From contig OX352774.1 in assembly GCA_947095535.1 (NCBI GenBank), forward strand, positions 223,312,965 to 223,376,964: a stretch of DNA of 64,000 bases. Direction: 5' to 3'. The position numbers and the translations under genes are program-made. Below, in pieces: positions 12,027 to 49,589 of the stretch (within the stretch, counting starts at the first letter, position 1; the number at the start of each line of letters is the position of its first letter). This DNA comes from Poecilobothrus nobilitatus (lineage: Eukaryota; Arthropoda; Insecta; Diptera; Dolichopodidae). The notes under the pieces were generated by a model. The model worked only from the letters and a program-made list of their open reading frames with translations. It made no database searches and had not been told where the DNA came from.

Positions 12027-14038
12027 TCTTAGAATTTTCTAATTCATAAAAACACAAAGTTTATTGATGTAAGAAAAAACTATTTGAAATAAATGATAAA
12101 ATTTTTAATTTAAATTATACCTTAAATGCCGATTTATTATCTGTAAAAAAACCACTTACTGTTAATTTTTGATTGCTAAAAAAGTAATTACAAAAACGAA
12201 ACATTGGGGCAAATGCATAAAATTGAGCTGAAACTCACTTTTTCAAACAAAATTACGAGTTTAAGTATAGTTTTTGTTTGAAAATGTGAAATTTAGGGGA
12301 TATTTTTGTGTCTGCCTTACAGGAGCTGTAAGGGGTCAAAAACTGTAAATCCTCTATTGTTAAACACTTTGATTTTTTCCAATGTTTTCTTATCGTTTTC
12401 ATTATTGTTCATAATTTGTAATAATAAAATATATAATTTATATTATTATAAATTGATTTTTCAATACATCTATACTCTTTGCTCTAGGCTTATTATGAAA
12501 TATTTTTTAATTTTGGAAATGTATGCTTTTTTGGAAACCCTTGGTTTTTTTTATTACTTGTTTATTTTTCATTTCTCAAAATAGATATGCAAATTTTCTG
12601 AAAATATTAATTTTATGTTGTTTTATGTTTTTTTTTATGTTTTTATGGATTAAGACTGACAATTGTATAGACAACTGTATAGACTAACAGTCGAACTGAC
12701 CCACTACAACCATCAGCAACTATGTAGTTGCCGGTGCAGTGACAGAACGCTTAAAGAAATAAAGCTCGCGGGCTTTAATTCCAAAACTTTTGGAATTAAC
12801 GCCTGTGGGCTTTAAATCCTTTTCAAAAAAGAATTAAATGCAAGGTACGCTTTCTCTGCAGAATATGTATATAATCCTCCTAATTCAAAACTCGCATATG
12901 CATATATAAAAATATTCTGTAAAAGGCGTATAATCCTGATTTTGTAACCAACTCTAAAATCCTTCCCAATTCAGAACCTCGCACATATATACATATTAGA
13001 AAATATTCTGGAACAAGAGGATACCCCGATTTTTATCCAAAAACTTTAAAATACCCCCTGATACGTTTGCTTTAAATATTCTATTACTCTCTTCTTTTAA
13101 TAACAAAAAATAGTGTGGTTCTTAATTAGAATTCAAAAGTAGTTAAAGTCCGTGGGTTTTAATTCCTTATAATTATGGGCTTTAATTCCAATTCAAAAAT
13201 AAAATTAACGCCCGCGGGCTTTATTCCGTCGGACGTTCTGTCACTGCACCGTATTTACCATATAATGAAAAACTTAATATTTTTAGAGTTTAAATTTATT
13301 GCTATAAAAATTTTTTCATCAGCAAAAACGAAATTCGATTGTGGAAGATTAAAATATCCCAAAAGTAATAATTCATCAAATAAATTCAAATAAATAATAA
13401 CACAACAAAAAATAAAGTCAGAAAATGTAGGACTGCCTAGAGATTGATAGATTTATAATTAGTTTGATAAGATAAAAATGGGCGAATAATAATAAAATAG
13501 TCAAGCGACAAAAAAAGAAGTTTTATTGTTTTCAAGTTTTTTAACTGTATAGACAGTTCCTCCAGAGGGACATTCTCACTAACAGATTTATAACGTTTTT
13601 TGACATGAAGCAAATTAAAAAAAATAAAAGCAAAATTACAAGAATAAATCAAAAATATATGTACAAATAGAACATGTTTTTTTTTGCATTTATGAACAGC
13701 AATTTCTGAGATAATGTTATAATGCTCTAGAAAACCCCTACTTTGTGTAATATAAATTTTAAATATTTATAGTTTCATAAATTAATATAGTTTTGTCAAC
13801 ATTTTAATTTGGTTTTTTTTTTTTCTTTTTTTAGTTACTCTATGCAATTATTTTGGTTTATTCAACATTCGCTGCATATTATCAAACTACAGTTCTTATG
13901 GCAGAACATGTGCAGCAAAGAGAGAAAAGGTCCAATAAGTCAAATCAAGATACACAAACTCAAACAAGGAAAGCAAGAAATAAATTCAAATATAATATAT
14001 CATTTATTGAAAAGGCTTCCAAACTGCATATAAAATAA
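10697..14038 (+). CDS. Same gene, isoform with alternative basic tail exon
   Basis: Exons 10697-11106 and 11165-11474 can join instead to 13835-14038, in the same phase (0), giving 307 residues. The alternative terminal exon has a strong acceptor (long T tract then TTTTTTTAG). It starts LLYAIILVYSTFAAYY, the same length and pattern as LATAVLIIYSTFAAIYY of the other terminal exon, so the two look like tandem duplicates. Its tail is basic and Gln/Asn-rich (EHVQQREKRSNKSNQDTQTQ, then RKARNKFKY) instead of acidic. Using it requires skipping the 11721 exon and its stop. The gene converges on Shox, with 676 bases between the stops. Confidence 0.65.
12733..13250. mobile_element. TIR element with 9-bp target duplication, between the two terminal exons
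   Basis: 518 bp with a perfect 17-bp terminal inverted repeat, GGTGCAGTGACAGAACG. Subterminal GCCCGCGGGCTTTAATTCC-like palindromic units lie inside each end. Flanking 9-mers GTAGTTGCC (12724-12732) and GTATTTACC (13251-13259) match at 7 of 9 positions. No coding capacity, so non-autonomous. The ~9-bp duplication would suit a Mutator-like source, but that is inference. Confidence 0.75.
13835..14038 (+). CDS. Alternative terminal exon (second transmembrane half plus basic tail)
   Basis: 204 nt ending TAA, in phase 0 with the donor at 11474. It is paralogous at its first ~17 residues to the terminal exon 1.8 kb upstream and diverges completely after it. A TIR element (12733-13250) sits between the two terminal exons. 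Confidence 0.7.
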   Translation, partial: LLYAIILVYSTFAAYYQTTVLMAEHVQQREKRSNKSNQDTQTQTRKARNKFKYNISFIEKASKLHIK

Positions 14039-14662
14039 ATGCTTTTTTGTCTTTAATGAATTTTATTTTTAAACTTTTATAAAATCACTAAGACTAAGGA
14101 TAATATACAGATATGATCTGAAGAAGAAACCGATCGATTGTTTTTAATCGCAAAATTTTGATAACTATAAATAGTTTGATATGATTTAAAAAATCAAAAA
14201 AAATAAAAATATCAAAAAAATAATGTTAAATTAGTTATTATTAGTAAACATTTTTAAATCTTAAAAGGGAACACAAATAATATTTAATTTTTTCAGTTTT
14301 TTTATTCTAATAAGTTTAAAAAAAAGCATTAACTTTTCAACCATATTAATTAGGTACATTTTGTTTTTTACTAAAATTTAAAATAAAAAAAAACTTAAAA
14401 AAAAAAACAACTCTAAAGTGCAACTAAAAATTATACAATTTCTCGTATGTACCTACTTGGTTATTTTTCGTCCATTTTTTCTATGGCATTTGATGTCTTT
14501 GCATTAATTAACACCGTAAGCAAAAAATAAAATAAAATTTTAAATAGAAAAATTCTTATAATTTGATAGGATTTATACATTTTTAACTTTTACTCAAAAA
14601 ATGTAAAATTGTATATTATAATGTTTAAAAATAATAAAAATATAATTTTGGCAGCAAGTATA

Positions 14663-14668
14663 TTTATT
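14663..14668 (-). terminator. Probable polyadenylation signal of Shox
   Basis: AATAAA on the minus strand, 47 bases past the Shox stop codon. In DNA this AT-rich the hexamer is common by chance, so position is the main support. Confidence 0.4.
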
Positions 14669-14714
14669 AAATAATTACATACAATAATAAAAGAAAATTC
14701 ATATATGAAAAACT

Positions 14715-40000
<25,286 letters not shown>

Positions 40001-40319
40001 CTAAAAAGAAAAAGTTGAATACAGTATTAATATTTTCAAATTATGGAAATTATGCCGATGTTTTCAATAATAACCAATATAATATGATAATTATAATATA
40101 TAATTATTTATATAATTATAATTATAATATATAATATTTTAAAATTATTCTGCTTATCACCATCTATCTATACAATTCAAAAATAAATGGGAAGTTTGCC
40201 CTCCTTAACTAACTAGTAACTCCTATATGTATATAAATATAAAGACAAAATGTTTATCTAACATATAACTTAACAAAACCTCTTATTAATAAAATGTAGC
40301 CCATGTTTTTGAAATATAG

Positions 40320-40760
40320 CAACATCCTATTGTGGAAAGTAGGAATTCTGATTATTCCATCGAAACTTTTATTGGCCAGGTCTTTCCTGATAACTTACTT
40401 ATACTTAGAGCGGGTAAATACGATAATCTGGCACAATAACTGGGTCTCGTAAAAAAATATTTCCAAAGTGTAACTTAAGAAGATTAAACGGCTAGTTCAT
40501 CTCAGCGCAATGGCATCTCAGTAAAATAAACGGAATTATTACTCCATATATGGTACTACCGTTTCATTAAACTCTCCATACTTTGGGAGGCCGATTTTAT
40601 GAATTCTGGGAAGAGCCGTTTATTGCTGAACTTATTATTCAGAGGGAAAGTAAAGTTGCAGAGGTTACCTTCGAAAAGAATTATGAAAGACAATGTAATA
40701 AAAAGAACAAAAAAGAAAGAAATCACCATCAATACAATATATTATGATAGACAATAAAAA
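40320..40760 (+). pseudogene. Unidentified decayed coding block
   Basis: One frame reads QHPIVESRNSDYSIETFIGQ then VFPDNLLILRAGKYDNLAQ, a stop, and LGLVKKYFQSVT. After a frameshift comes SAQWHLSKINGIITPYMVLP, a stop, and TLHTLGGRFYEFWEEPFIAE then LIIQRESKVAEVTFEKNYER. The residues are diverse and GC content is above the flanks, which suggests former coding sequence, either a mobile-element gene or a processed copy. Family not recognised. It lies just beyond the first Shox coding exon. Confidence 0.35.
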
Positions 40761-43669
40761 TAAGCCGAAAAATTCTTCTGTTGGTAATGGTTCACATCAG
40801 ACGAAGCTAAATAATAATCATTTCATTAGTTTACAAGAAAATCTAAATCAAGTTGAAACATTTTGAGCTAAACCTAAAAACAGACTAAGTGGAGAAAAAA
40901 TTTTTTAAACTGAATTATAAAAAGAACTTTGACCCTTCAGAGAATCAATAAAAATTTACAAAAGAGAAAAAATGCAAAAAAAAAACAGTAAAAAGTAATT
41001 CATCAGAAATGAAACAAGTAATTTCAAAACAAGTGAAGAAGAACAAGTTTATACATATATCAATTATCAAAAACGAATCTAAAAATACTGGAATTCAAGA
41101 AAGTTTCAATGAGGAAAATTATATTTCCGATTGGGCACTTTTTTTCATAACCTATAAAAAGTGAAAAAATTCCTTACAAAATTCGTCGTATTAAATATTA
41201 ACCGTCGTAATAAATATTAACATTGCACTTCAATTAATAATTCAAATTTTCATTAACTTATCCATCACCTTGTAGTAAAATTTTATTTTCCTATGAGAAG
41301 CTTTTGCATACACATATATATGTATGTATGTTACTTTTTTACAATCATTTAATTGTAACAGGAATCAAAATCAAAAAAGGAAGTTCATTTTTATTTTTTT
41401 TAATACCCAGCAGAAATAATCCTTGACTTTGTCTTAATTCAGAACTCATTCATTTTTAAACTTAAAGTTCAGCATTGCCATTTTTCCACCTAAAATAAGT
41501 TAAATTTTTTAAATTTCACTTGATTGACTCAAGTTTTTTAAACAAACAAAAATGAAACTATCGACTTTTGATGTTTTAACCAACATTAAAAAAAAGGTAT
41601 AACTATAACTCCACAACATAAAGTTTTTTAGTTAAATTTTTATTATGCTTCTTTTGTACTAACCCATATTTTTTATTGTATATTAATAAGCAAAACAAAA
41701 ATGCTGTTAAAAATTTCTTGTTTTTTGTAGCCTAATATTAAACGATAAATATCTGCATAATGTGCCTTAATATATTATATACGTAGTAAAATGTTAAGTA
41801 TTGTAATTGTAGAAAACTGATAACTGTGGTTTACAAAATTCTTGTGTTTCTTCACACTATATAGAAGCTCTATAAAAAATTTATCATGAATCTAACGAAA
41901 AGTAATTACGTAATTAAATTTAGTTATAATATAATGTATATAATTATTTTATATAATAAATTTCAAATATCGTTATTTTCCAAGTATAGATGTACATATA
42001 GAATGATTTTTGACTCAATATCGTTTTTTTTTACCTTAAACGCTCTTTCTATCAAGTAATATTAACTTATTAAAACGTATGTGGTATGGTCCGTATGTGG
42101 TAAATTTCAGCTGGTAATAGTACTGTTAATAGTAGCTGCTGGTAATAGTAGCTGAAATTTACCACAAACTGACCATATTGATGGTAAAATTGAATTAGTT
42201 TTTATATATCAGTTTTCTATATTACTCTATTTATTTTATTTTGCTACAACCTATACCGTCGCAAGTCATAACGAAAAATTATTTTAAGTTGTAACTTTTT
42301 CATTAAAGACATTCTTTTTTTACCATCTATATTTAATGGTACGCTGATTTCATACTGTCGCATCATACACAGTCAGCATTTCAACAAAAAATTTCAGAAA
42401 AAAATTTTGATGTGTCATGATGAGTCGTGTCTGTAATGTAATAATATATATTGATTTGAATCCTAACTTATTTACGAAGAAATATGTTTATCGTTCGGTT
42501 AACAAATGGCTGCGTGTATACATATAAATAGGGAATATATACATAGGGCTTTAAAAGTGTTGTTCTTTCGAAAGAAACAAACCTTCTACATAAAGTTTTA
42601 AGAAAGTTTACATAAAGTAAAGTAAAGAGCAAACAAAACAATGAAAAAACCAAAAAGCTATCTAAGCGAAACGGTTAGCGGTACAGAACGGATTGCAAAG
42701 AATACTCCTGTAAAATTTAATTAGTTCGCAAACGCATGCGTCGTCTTGAAGTAATGTGTAAAAAAAAAAAAACAAAAATATAAACTTTTTGCTTTTAATA
42801 ATATTATATTATATAAAAGAACAAAAAGAGAAATACGTTGCAGAAATTTGGTGGTTCTCTTAAAATAAATCAAAAGAGAATTACTAAATAAAGTATATTC
42901 AAACAAAACTAAGTATTGACGGATAAAAAACTAAAGAAGGCAATTTTTCAAATGACATTCCAAAACAACAAAAAAAAAAAAAATCAAAATAAAAATGCGA
43001 ATAAATTTAACAATTTTTTTTTAACTTTAATTAAAGTTAAATAAAAATTGAATATTTAATTTGTACGAATTGAATTATAAACGTTTTTTTATTTGTTTTA
43101 AACCTTAAATTAAATTTTTTGTATATATACTTACATATATATAAATGTATGTGAATATGATCAATATAAACCATGTTTTATTATATATTGATTATATTTA
43201 ATTTATAATAACAAAAAGGAATAAAATTAAATTGATCAGTCTGCACACGACCACAGGGAAATTAATTAATAACAAATAAACAAGATTTATAACTTCTGAA
43301 TAAATTATAAGATTTCTTTGAAAAATATATAAACGGATACATGTAATGCGTCTGAAAATCATCTTTACAGTATTTTATTAAAAAAATAGTTACAAGGTAT
43401 AACCAAAAAAAAAAAAACTTGAGTTAGTTAATTTAAAACTAAAACCAGTTTACTTTTTATTCATTTATCATATTCCAAACAAAAGTTTATCAATTGAATT
43501 GTACCAAGACATTTTATTGTACAATCCTATATATGTATATATACATATATTTATATATAGTATTAAAGTGAATCAAAACTAATTTCCAAACTTATAAATT
43601 GAAAATTTGCGAAACTCTTACAAATTATGGTATATATTTATTGATAATTTTTCTCAATTTAAATTTTAG
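40761..43669. other. No gene recognised
   Basis: AT-rich sequence with the small inverted repeat at 42088 and scattered homopolymers. A non-coding Shox leader exon and promoter may lie here or further right, but nothing marks them. Confidence 0.35.
42088..42174. repeat. Inverted repeat with inner short tandem repeat
   Basis: GGTCCGTATGTGGTAAATTT and the complement of AAATTTACCACAAACTGACC form a ~25-bp stem with two mismatches. The loop holds three GCTGGTAATAGTA-like words. Confidence 0.6.
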
Positions 43670-43717
43670 AAAATGAAACAGAGAATGGTGTAACATATGT
43701 TGATTGGACTCCATGCG
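43670..43717 (+). other. Possible small coding exon
   Basis: Forty-eight bases between a good acceptor (pyrimidine-rich tract ending AATTTTAG) and donor GCG/GTGGGT, phase 1 in and out, coding NETENGVTYVDWTPC. Unlike the flanks it is not AT-biased, and the residues are not low-complexity. No neighbouring exon was found. Could be chance. Confidence 0.15.
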
Positions 43718-44559
43718 GTGGGTTTGTTAGTAACAAAAGAATTAAAATTATAGCAATATACCAATATATGGCATATGATTAATTTTTTAAATTCATTGAC
43801 ATTTTACCTGAACAAAAAAAAAAAAAATAATTAAAATTCAATTAAGAAATTCTTATAACCAAAAATTATATAACTAATATATACATACATATAGTTATAT
43901 ATATTATTAATTTATTTATTTTTATCTTAATATTATTAATAAGTCTCAGATTCCAAAAGAAAGTAAGTTTATTTTAGAGCTAAAAAATTATTATATTCAG
44001 CAACTTTCTTCTGAGAGTAAAAAAATTTCAAATTAACTAATTGGCATCGGTATATTTCAATGTTTGTGCTTTTTTAAAGTGATTTCCTTAATTTTAATTT
44101 TAAAATTGTTAAGTATATATTTTAAAAATAAAAAAAAAGTTTGTGCTTATTCTAAATCTTAAATAAATTAATTAAAATTATAATAAAACAAGTAAATGCA
44201 ACAGTAAGTTGATGCAACCGACTTATTAATACCCTACACCTGAATAATTCGAATTAAATTAAAAATCCATAAGTGTTTTTGGCAGCTGCTTGAACTTCTT
44301 CCCTTTTCTGTCTTATTCAACTCGAATTTCAAGAACGTAAAAGAGGCATCCGCTTGGGATATGCTTGACACCCTTGTATAAAATTTTAAGTCTCTATCTT
44401 AATTATTTTCGAAGATTGGTAGTCCTTGGGATGTTTGTGTCAGCTACCCGAATTGCCACTCCAATTCATCGAATCCATCTCAGGAACATAAAGAAAACTT
44501 GCCAGAACACCATTCTATTAAATTTAAAGGTTCTACTTTTGTTGGTTTTGGAGATATGC

Positions 44560-46060
44560 TCGTTGCTCTTGTGCTCGTCCGGAAGTTTCCAAAATACGAA
44601 CCCATGGTTCAAATTCTTTCAAATGTCAGTTTCCAATTTTACAGAAAAGGAAACATAACAGAACACCTTTGTACTAAAAATAAAAGTTCTATCTTTGTTG
44701 GTTGTGGAGATAAACTCGTTTGCTCTGGGGCTCGTCCGGAAGCTTCCAAGATTTGAACCCATGGACCAAATCCTCACAAATTTCAGAAACATAAATCAAA
44801 CATGAAGGAACACCATTCTGCCTAATTTAAAGGTTATATCTTTGTTGCATTTGGAGATAATATCATTTGCTCTGAGGCTCGTTCGGAAGCTTTCAAAATC
44901 CGAACCCAAGGACCAAATCCTCTCAAATTTCAGAGGCCTAAATCATACATGAAAGAACACCATTATGCCAAAAGTAAAGGTTATATCTTTATTGGTTTTG
45001 GAGATAATTTCATTTGCTCTGGGGCTCGTTCGGAAGCTTCCAAAACCAAACCCATGGACCAAATCCTCTTAAATTTCAGAGACATAAATCAAACACGATA
45101 GAACACCATTGTACCAAATTCAAAGGTTCTACCTTTGTTCGTATTGGATATAATCTCATTTGCTCTGCGGCTCGTTCGGAAGCTTCCAAAATTCGAATCC
45201 ACGGTTCAAATTCTTTCAAATTTAAACCCATGGCCAAATCCTCTCAAATTTCAGAGACTTAAATCAAACATGAAAAAACACCATTCGGCCAAATTTAAAG
45301 GTTATATATTTGTTGTTTTTGGAGATAATCTCATTTGCTCTGGGGCTCGTTCGGAAGCTTCCAAAATCCAAACCCATGGACCACATCCTCTTAAATTTTA
45401 GAGACATAAATCAAACTGGAAGAAACATCATTATAAAAAATTTAAAGGTTCTATCTTTATTGGTTTTGGAGATAATCTCGTTTGCTCTGGGGCTCGTTCG
45501 GAAGTTTCCAAAACCCGAACCCATGGACCAAATCTTCTCACATTTCAGAGACTTAAATAAAACATGAAAGAACACCACCCTGCCAAATTTAAAGGTTATA
45601 TCTTTGTTGGTTTTAGAGATAATCTCATTTGCTCTGGTGCTCGTTCGGAAGCTTCCAAATCCAAACCCATGGACCAAATCCTCTTAAATTTCAGAGGCCT
45701 AAATCATACATGAAAGAACACCATTCTGCCAAAAGTAAAGGTTATATCTTTATTGGTTTTGGAGATAATCTCATTTGCTCTAGGGCTCGTTCGGAAGCTT
45801 CCAAATCCAAACCCATGGACCAAATCCTCTTAAATTTCAGAGACATAAATCGAACGGGAAGGAACATCATTGTACAAAATTTAAAGGTTCTATCTTTGTT
45901 GGTTTTGGAAATAATCTCATTTGCTCTGGTGCTCGTTCGGAAGCTTCCAAAACCCAAACCCATGGACCAAATCCTCTTAAATTTCAGAGACATAAATCGA
46001 ACGGAAAGAAACATCATTGTACAAAATTTGAAGGTTCTATCTTTGTTGCTTTTGGAGATA
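44560..46060. repeat. Tandem array of ~146-bp units
   Basis: About ten units. The landmark TGCTCT followed by GGGGCTCGTTCGGAAGC recurs at 44721, 44868, 45015, 45161, 45336, 45483, 45630, 45776 and 45922, so spacing is 146-147 except one of 175 where about 29 bases (ATTCTTTCAAATTTAAACCC and nearby) are inserted. Each unit carries AACCCATGGACCAAATCC. Because 146 is not a multiple of three, frames rotate from unit to unit. Confidence 0.9.
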
Positions 46061-46228
46061 ATCTCGTTTGCGGAGATTATCTCCAAAAGCCCGGAATCAT
46101 TCGGAAGCTTCCAGAATCCGAACCCATGGACGGATTTTGTCCAGATTCGAACTTAGCCTTTCTTTCGTAATTAGTAACCTACTATATAAATTTCATCAAG
46201 ATAGCATCATTATTTTTTGAGTTATCGT

Positions 46229-46258
46229 GCGTACGGACGGACGGACGGACGGACGGAC
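46229..46258. repeat. GACG microsatellite inside the Helentron-like head
   Basis: About six tandem GACG units; the counterpart of the GTCC tract in the other copies of the element. Such tracts mark the same place in fly DINE-1 elements. Confidence 0.8.
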
Positions 46259-47339
46259 ATCGCTAAATCGACTCCGGCGGTGATCCTGATTCAGAATATA
46301 TATACATGTCTATACCTAACTCGCTTCCTTTTGGTGGTTACAAACACCATACCAAAGTTAATATACCCTATACTTAATGTGTAGGGTATAAAAATACAAT
46401 TAAAAATGTTATGTTAATGTTTTATTAAATGTACTCATAAATAGAAAAAAAAAAATTTATTCATTATAGATAAAAATGCATTATACATGATAATGCAAAA
46501 AAATAAAACTTCAATTTGCGCAATATCGTAATTGTGTATTATGAAGAAGAATATACAATAACTTTAATATTACGCATCTGCACGCTTTTATAATTCATAA
46601 ATAAAAAAAAATACATTTTTTTCAACTTCAAATAAAATAATACATTTTCATGTTTCATCAGCTGGTAACATTCCGTTCCGCTACAAAGTAAGCAAATAAA
46701 AACATCAAAAATAGTTTATTATATAAATATAAATTCTGATTTAGCGTAATTAAAAAAAGAAAACAGAAAATGTCGATTAAAAACAAAATAAAAATAAATT
46801 ATTTAATCTATCGTATTTTATTTATTAAAAACTAAAACATTTAATTATTTTACACATAAAAATCAATGGTAGACTGATCCTATACTAAATTAAGCGGATG
46901 TTATCATAAATATTATACAACTATTATGCAGATATTTATAGCAATTCCAAAGTTTACAATGATAATTCATTACAAAGTTAACAATGAACTATAGAAGATT
47001 CCGAAAAAGTAAAAATAAGTAAACTTTAAAAATTTCTGTCAATAAACAGGATACCTAAAAACGTTATAAAACAACCTTATAAAAACTTATTCATTTACAG
47101 AAACTTGAAATTGACAACGGAAAACAAAATTTGTTTTAGCCAAGTTAATTTGACTAGTAGGCAAGGTTTAAAAAAAAAGGTATGTTAACGAATTGAATAA
47201 ATTATTGGACAAATTTATTTATTAACTTACTCGTATTATAAAAGTGTGAAAATTTAAAAATAAATACCTATAGAATTAAAGAAAAACGAGGAAGAGTGCA
47301 TTAGAGTAGACTGAGTCAACTCTGGGATACCCGTATGAA

Positions 47340-47520
47340 CGTATAATAGCTCTGCGAAATAGCACCTAATGAAATAAGACCTAAAATTTTTAATGAAATA
47401 ATATCAAAACTCAAAATGAAATAATTCCTAAATTAAATTACCTCTAACAAAATGAATTTAAAAATGAAATAATCTCCAACATGTTAAATTAGCCTGTTGA
47501 AAATGGCTGAGTGAATTAAA
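47340..47520. repeat. Degenerate AAATGAAATAATTCC-type repeat
   Basis: Words such as AATGAAATAAGACCTAAAA, AAATGAAATAATTCCTAAA and AAATGAAATAATCTCC recur every ~20-30 bases. A similar run is seen at 48480-48590. Simple-sequence decay, non-coding. Confidence 0.5.
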
Positions 47521-48070
47521 AAATCTATCTTATTTCAGAATCTCGCATATACATATAAACATAAATATTCTGGAAAAATCATATAACCCTGCTTTTATAT
47601 CCAATCAGGGTTTGAATAATTTGTTTAGTGGGAGTTTGGGGGCGACAGCTCCCACTATTTTTGAATATTTTGTCGTTGAAATTATTGTTGTTATTTTTAA
47701 ATATTTTGAAGCGGGGCTGGCCAGAAATTAAGTAAAATAAATGTACCCGTTGAGAAGATTCGGATTTTATAGTCGCGTTACAAAATTAAGGTTGTACAAT
47801 TTCTCCAGAATATGTACCTATATTGCCCTTTTTTCTGTTTTTCTAATTATTTTCTTAATAATTACAAAATTGAAATTATTTTCATTTAAATGAAAATATT
47901 TTCAATAAAGTCATTCACTTCTGCTCTGCAGAATAAACATTTTAGTTTTTCTGATCCTATTTTTTTCTTCCGCATTAGTAAAAGGCAATTATTAGAAATT
48001 TTAAAATGTTTACATGGGAGGAATAAAATATTTGGTGGCAGACAAAAACCTAATGCACCTAATCGTAAAG

Positions 48071-48416
48071 TAGGTGTGATATAGGTGTGATTATAAATAT
48101 CAACAGGTTGCATATTATATGTTTTATTTTTATAATTTGTTGCATATTATATGTTTATATAATCGACTAAAAATTAATTTGACCAGGCAAATCATTTCTG
48201 TATATACCCATATACAATATAAAAAGATGTGAATTTCAATTTAATATGATCCATTATTATACCCTACAGTTAAAGTATAGGGTATATTAATTGTGGTATG
48301 GTGTTTGTAACCACCAAGAGGAAGCGAGTTAGACATGGACATGTACATATATTCTGAATCAGGATCACCTCCTAAGTCGATTTAGCGATGTCCGTCCGTC
48401 CGTTCGTACGCACGTA
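48071..48416 (+). repeat. Copy of the 53868-54240 segment, carrying a Helentron-like head fragment
   Basis: GTGATATAGGTGTGATTATA, CTAAAAATTAATTTGACCAG and the 5' end of the Helentron-like element (from 48258: TATACCCTACAGTTAAAGTA) occur here in the same order as at 53868-54240. The copy stops at the GTCC tract. The 25-bp flank starting TAATGCACCTAATCGTAAAG is present on both sides (48051-48075 and 48432-48456). Confidence 0.75.
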
Positions 48417-49589
48417 AAGTAGGTAAACAAATAATGCACCTAATCGTAAAGTAGGTAAACAATATTTTTATGAATTAAAGTTTTAATAAAAATGCAATAA
48501 ATCCTAAAAGAAAATGAAAGAACTCCTAACATTTTATTAAAATAAATCTTAGAAAATATTGAAATAATTCCTAACAAATAAATGAAATTAATGCTCGTCT
48601 ATAGCTCAACGAAATTACAAAAATATTTAGTGTACAACTTGAGACCTTTTCACAAAATTTTAGATACCTAGTTTCAATAGACTCGGAGTTATTTTCATTT
48701 AAAAAGAAAAGTTTTATGGCAGCTACGTACCCGAATCTGTCGCAGAACAGAACCAAATTTTACAGAAGTTATTGCCATAAAACTGGTACATCTTTTGTAA
48801 AATTTCACACACCTAGCTTCATTAAGTTCAAGAAATCTGAAAGACGTGTAAGAAATCTGAACCTACTGAGTTAGAGCAACTAAACTTTTTAAAGTTATAG
48901 TGATACAAATTATGCTTATATGAAAAAAGGAGTTATATGGCAGTTCTCTGAATCTACTGTTTTAGACCAACTAGACCAATTTGATAAAACTTATTGGCAT
49001 GTAACTCGACGGGAGCACGCCATTTTCCTGGTAAAGAAAAATCTTGACTAATAAAAAACTTGGAAAAAAAATCTTGAGAAAAAAATCCTTAAAAAAAAAA
49101 ATTTGGAAAAAACTTTCTTGCAAAAAAAAACCTTGAAATAAAATATTTTTCAAGATTTTATTTAATGTATTTAAAAAAAAATATTTTTTAATTAAAACAA
49201 TAAGAAAATAAAAGTTTTTCAACAAAAAAATTACAAATCACGGTCGTCCGTTTTTCCGGATAAATCTATATGCGAGATTCGAATTAGGACGGATTTTAGA
49301 GTTGGATTCAAAAGCAGTGTTATACGCTTTTTCCAGAATATCTTGTCTCGAAATCTCGTGTTTCAAAATCTCGCATTTTTTGAGACGGCGGGGGTTTGGA
49401 GACGGCAGAACCCATTTTTTCTTTCCAAACCTTCATTTCAAAAATAAATAATTTTAATTCAAGATGTTTTGATTCAAGATTTTATTTTCAAAATTTTTTT
49501 GTTCCAGGCCGAAAATGCTGGATGAATAGCGAAACTAACAATTTTGCAAAATTGATGTCAAAAAAAATGCAGCTTTCTAGCTCCTTTAT

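Larger units (their letters stand above)
44186..46390 (-). mobile_element. Helentron-like (DINE-1-type) element with large internal tandem array
   Basis: Read on the minus strand it starts TATACCCTACACATTAAGTA then GGGTATATTAACTTTGG. Next come AACCACCAAAAGGAAGCGAG, CTGAATCAGGATCACC, a (GTCC) tract and TAACTCAAAAAATAATG. A long tandem array follows, and it ends AGGTGTAGGGTATTAATAAG then TCGGTTGCATCAACTT. The head layout (ATTC-GATCAGGATC then GTCCGTCC) resembles fly DINE-1/INE-1, which are non-autonomous Helitron relatives. No coding capacity; long frames inside are products of the repeat. Confidence 0.72.

Noticed and set aside
45411..46156. Open frames of 88-175 codons on both strands
   Set aside because: They lie in the 146-bp tandem array. 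The repeat keeps stops away in some frames on both strands, and the translations repeat themselves with frame rotation.
48971..49225. Minus-strand 84-codon Phe-rich frame
   Set aside because: Comes from a degenerate CTTGGAAAAAAAAT-type simple repeat.
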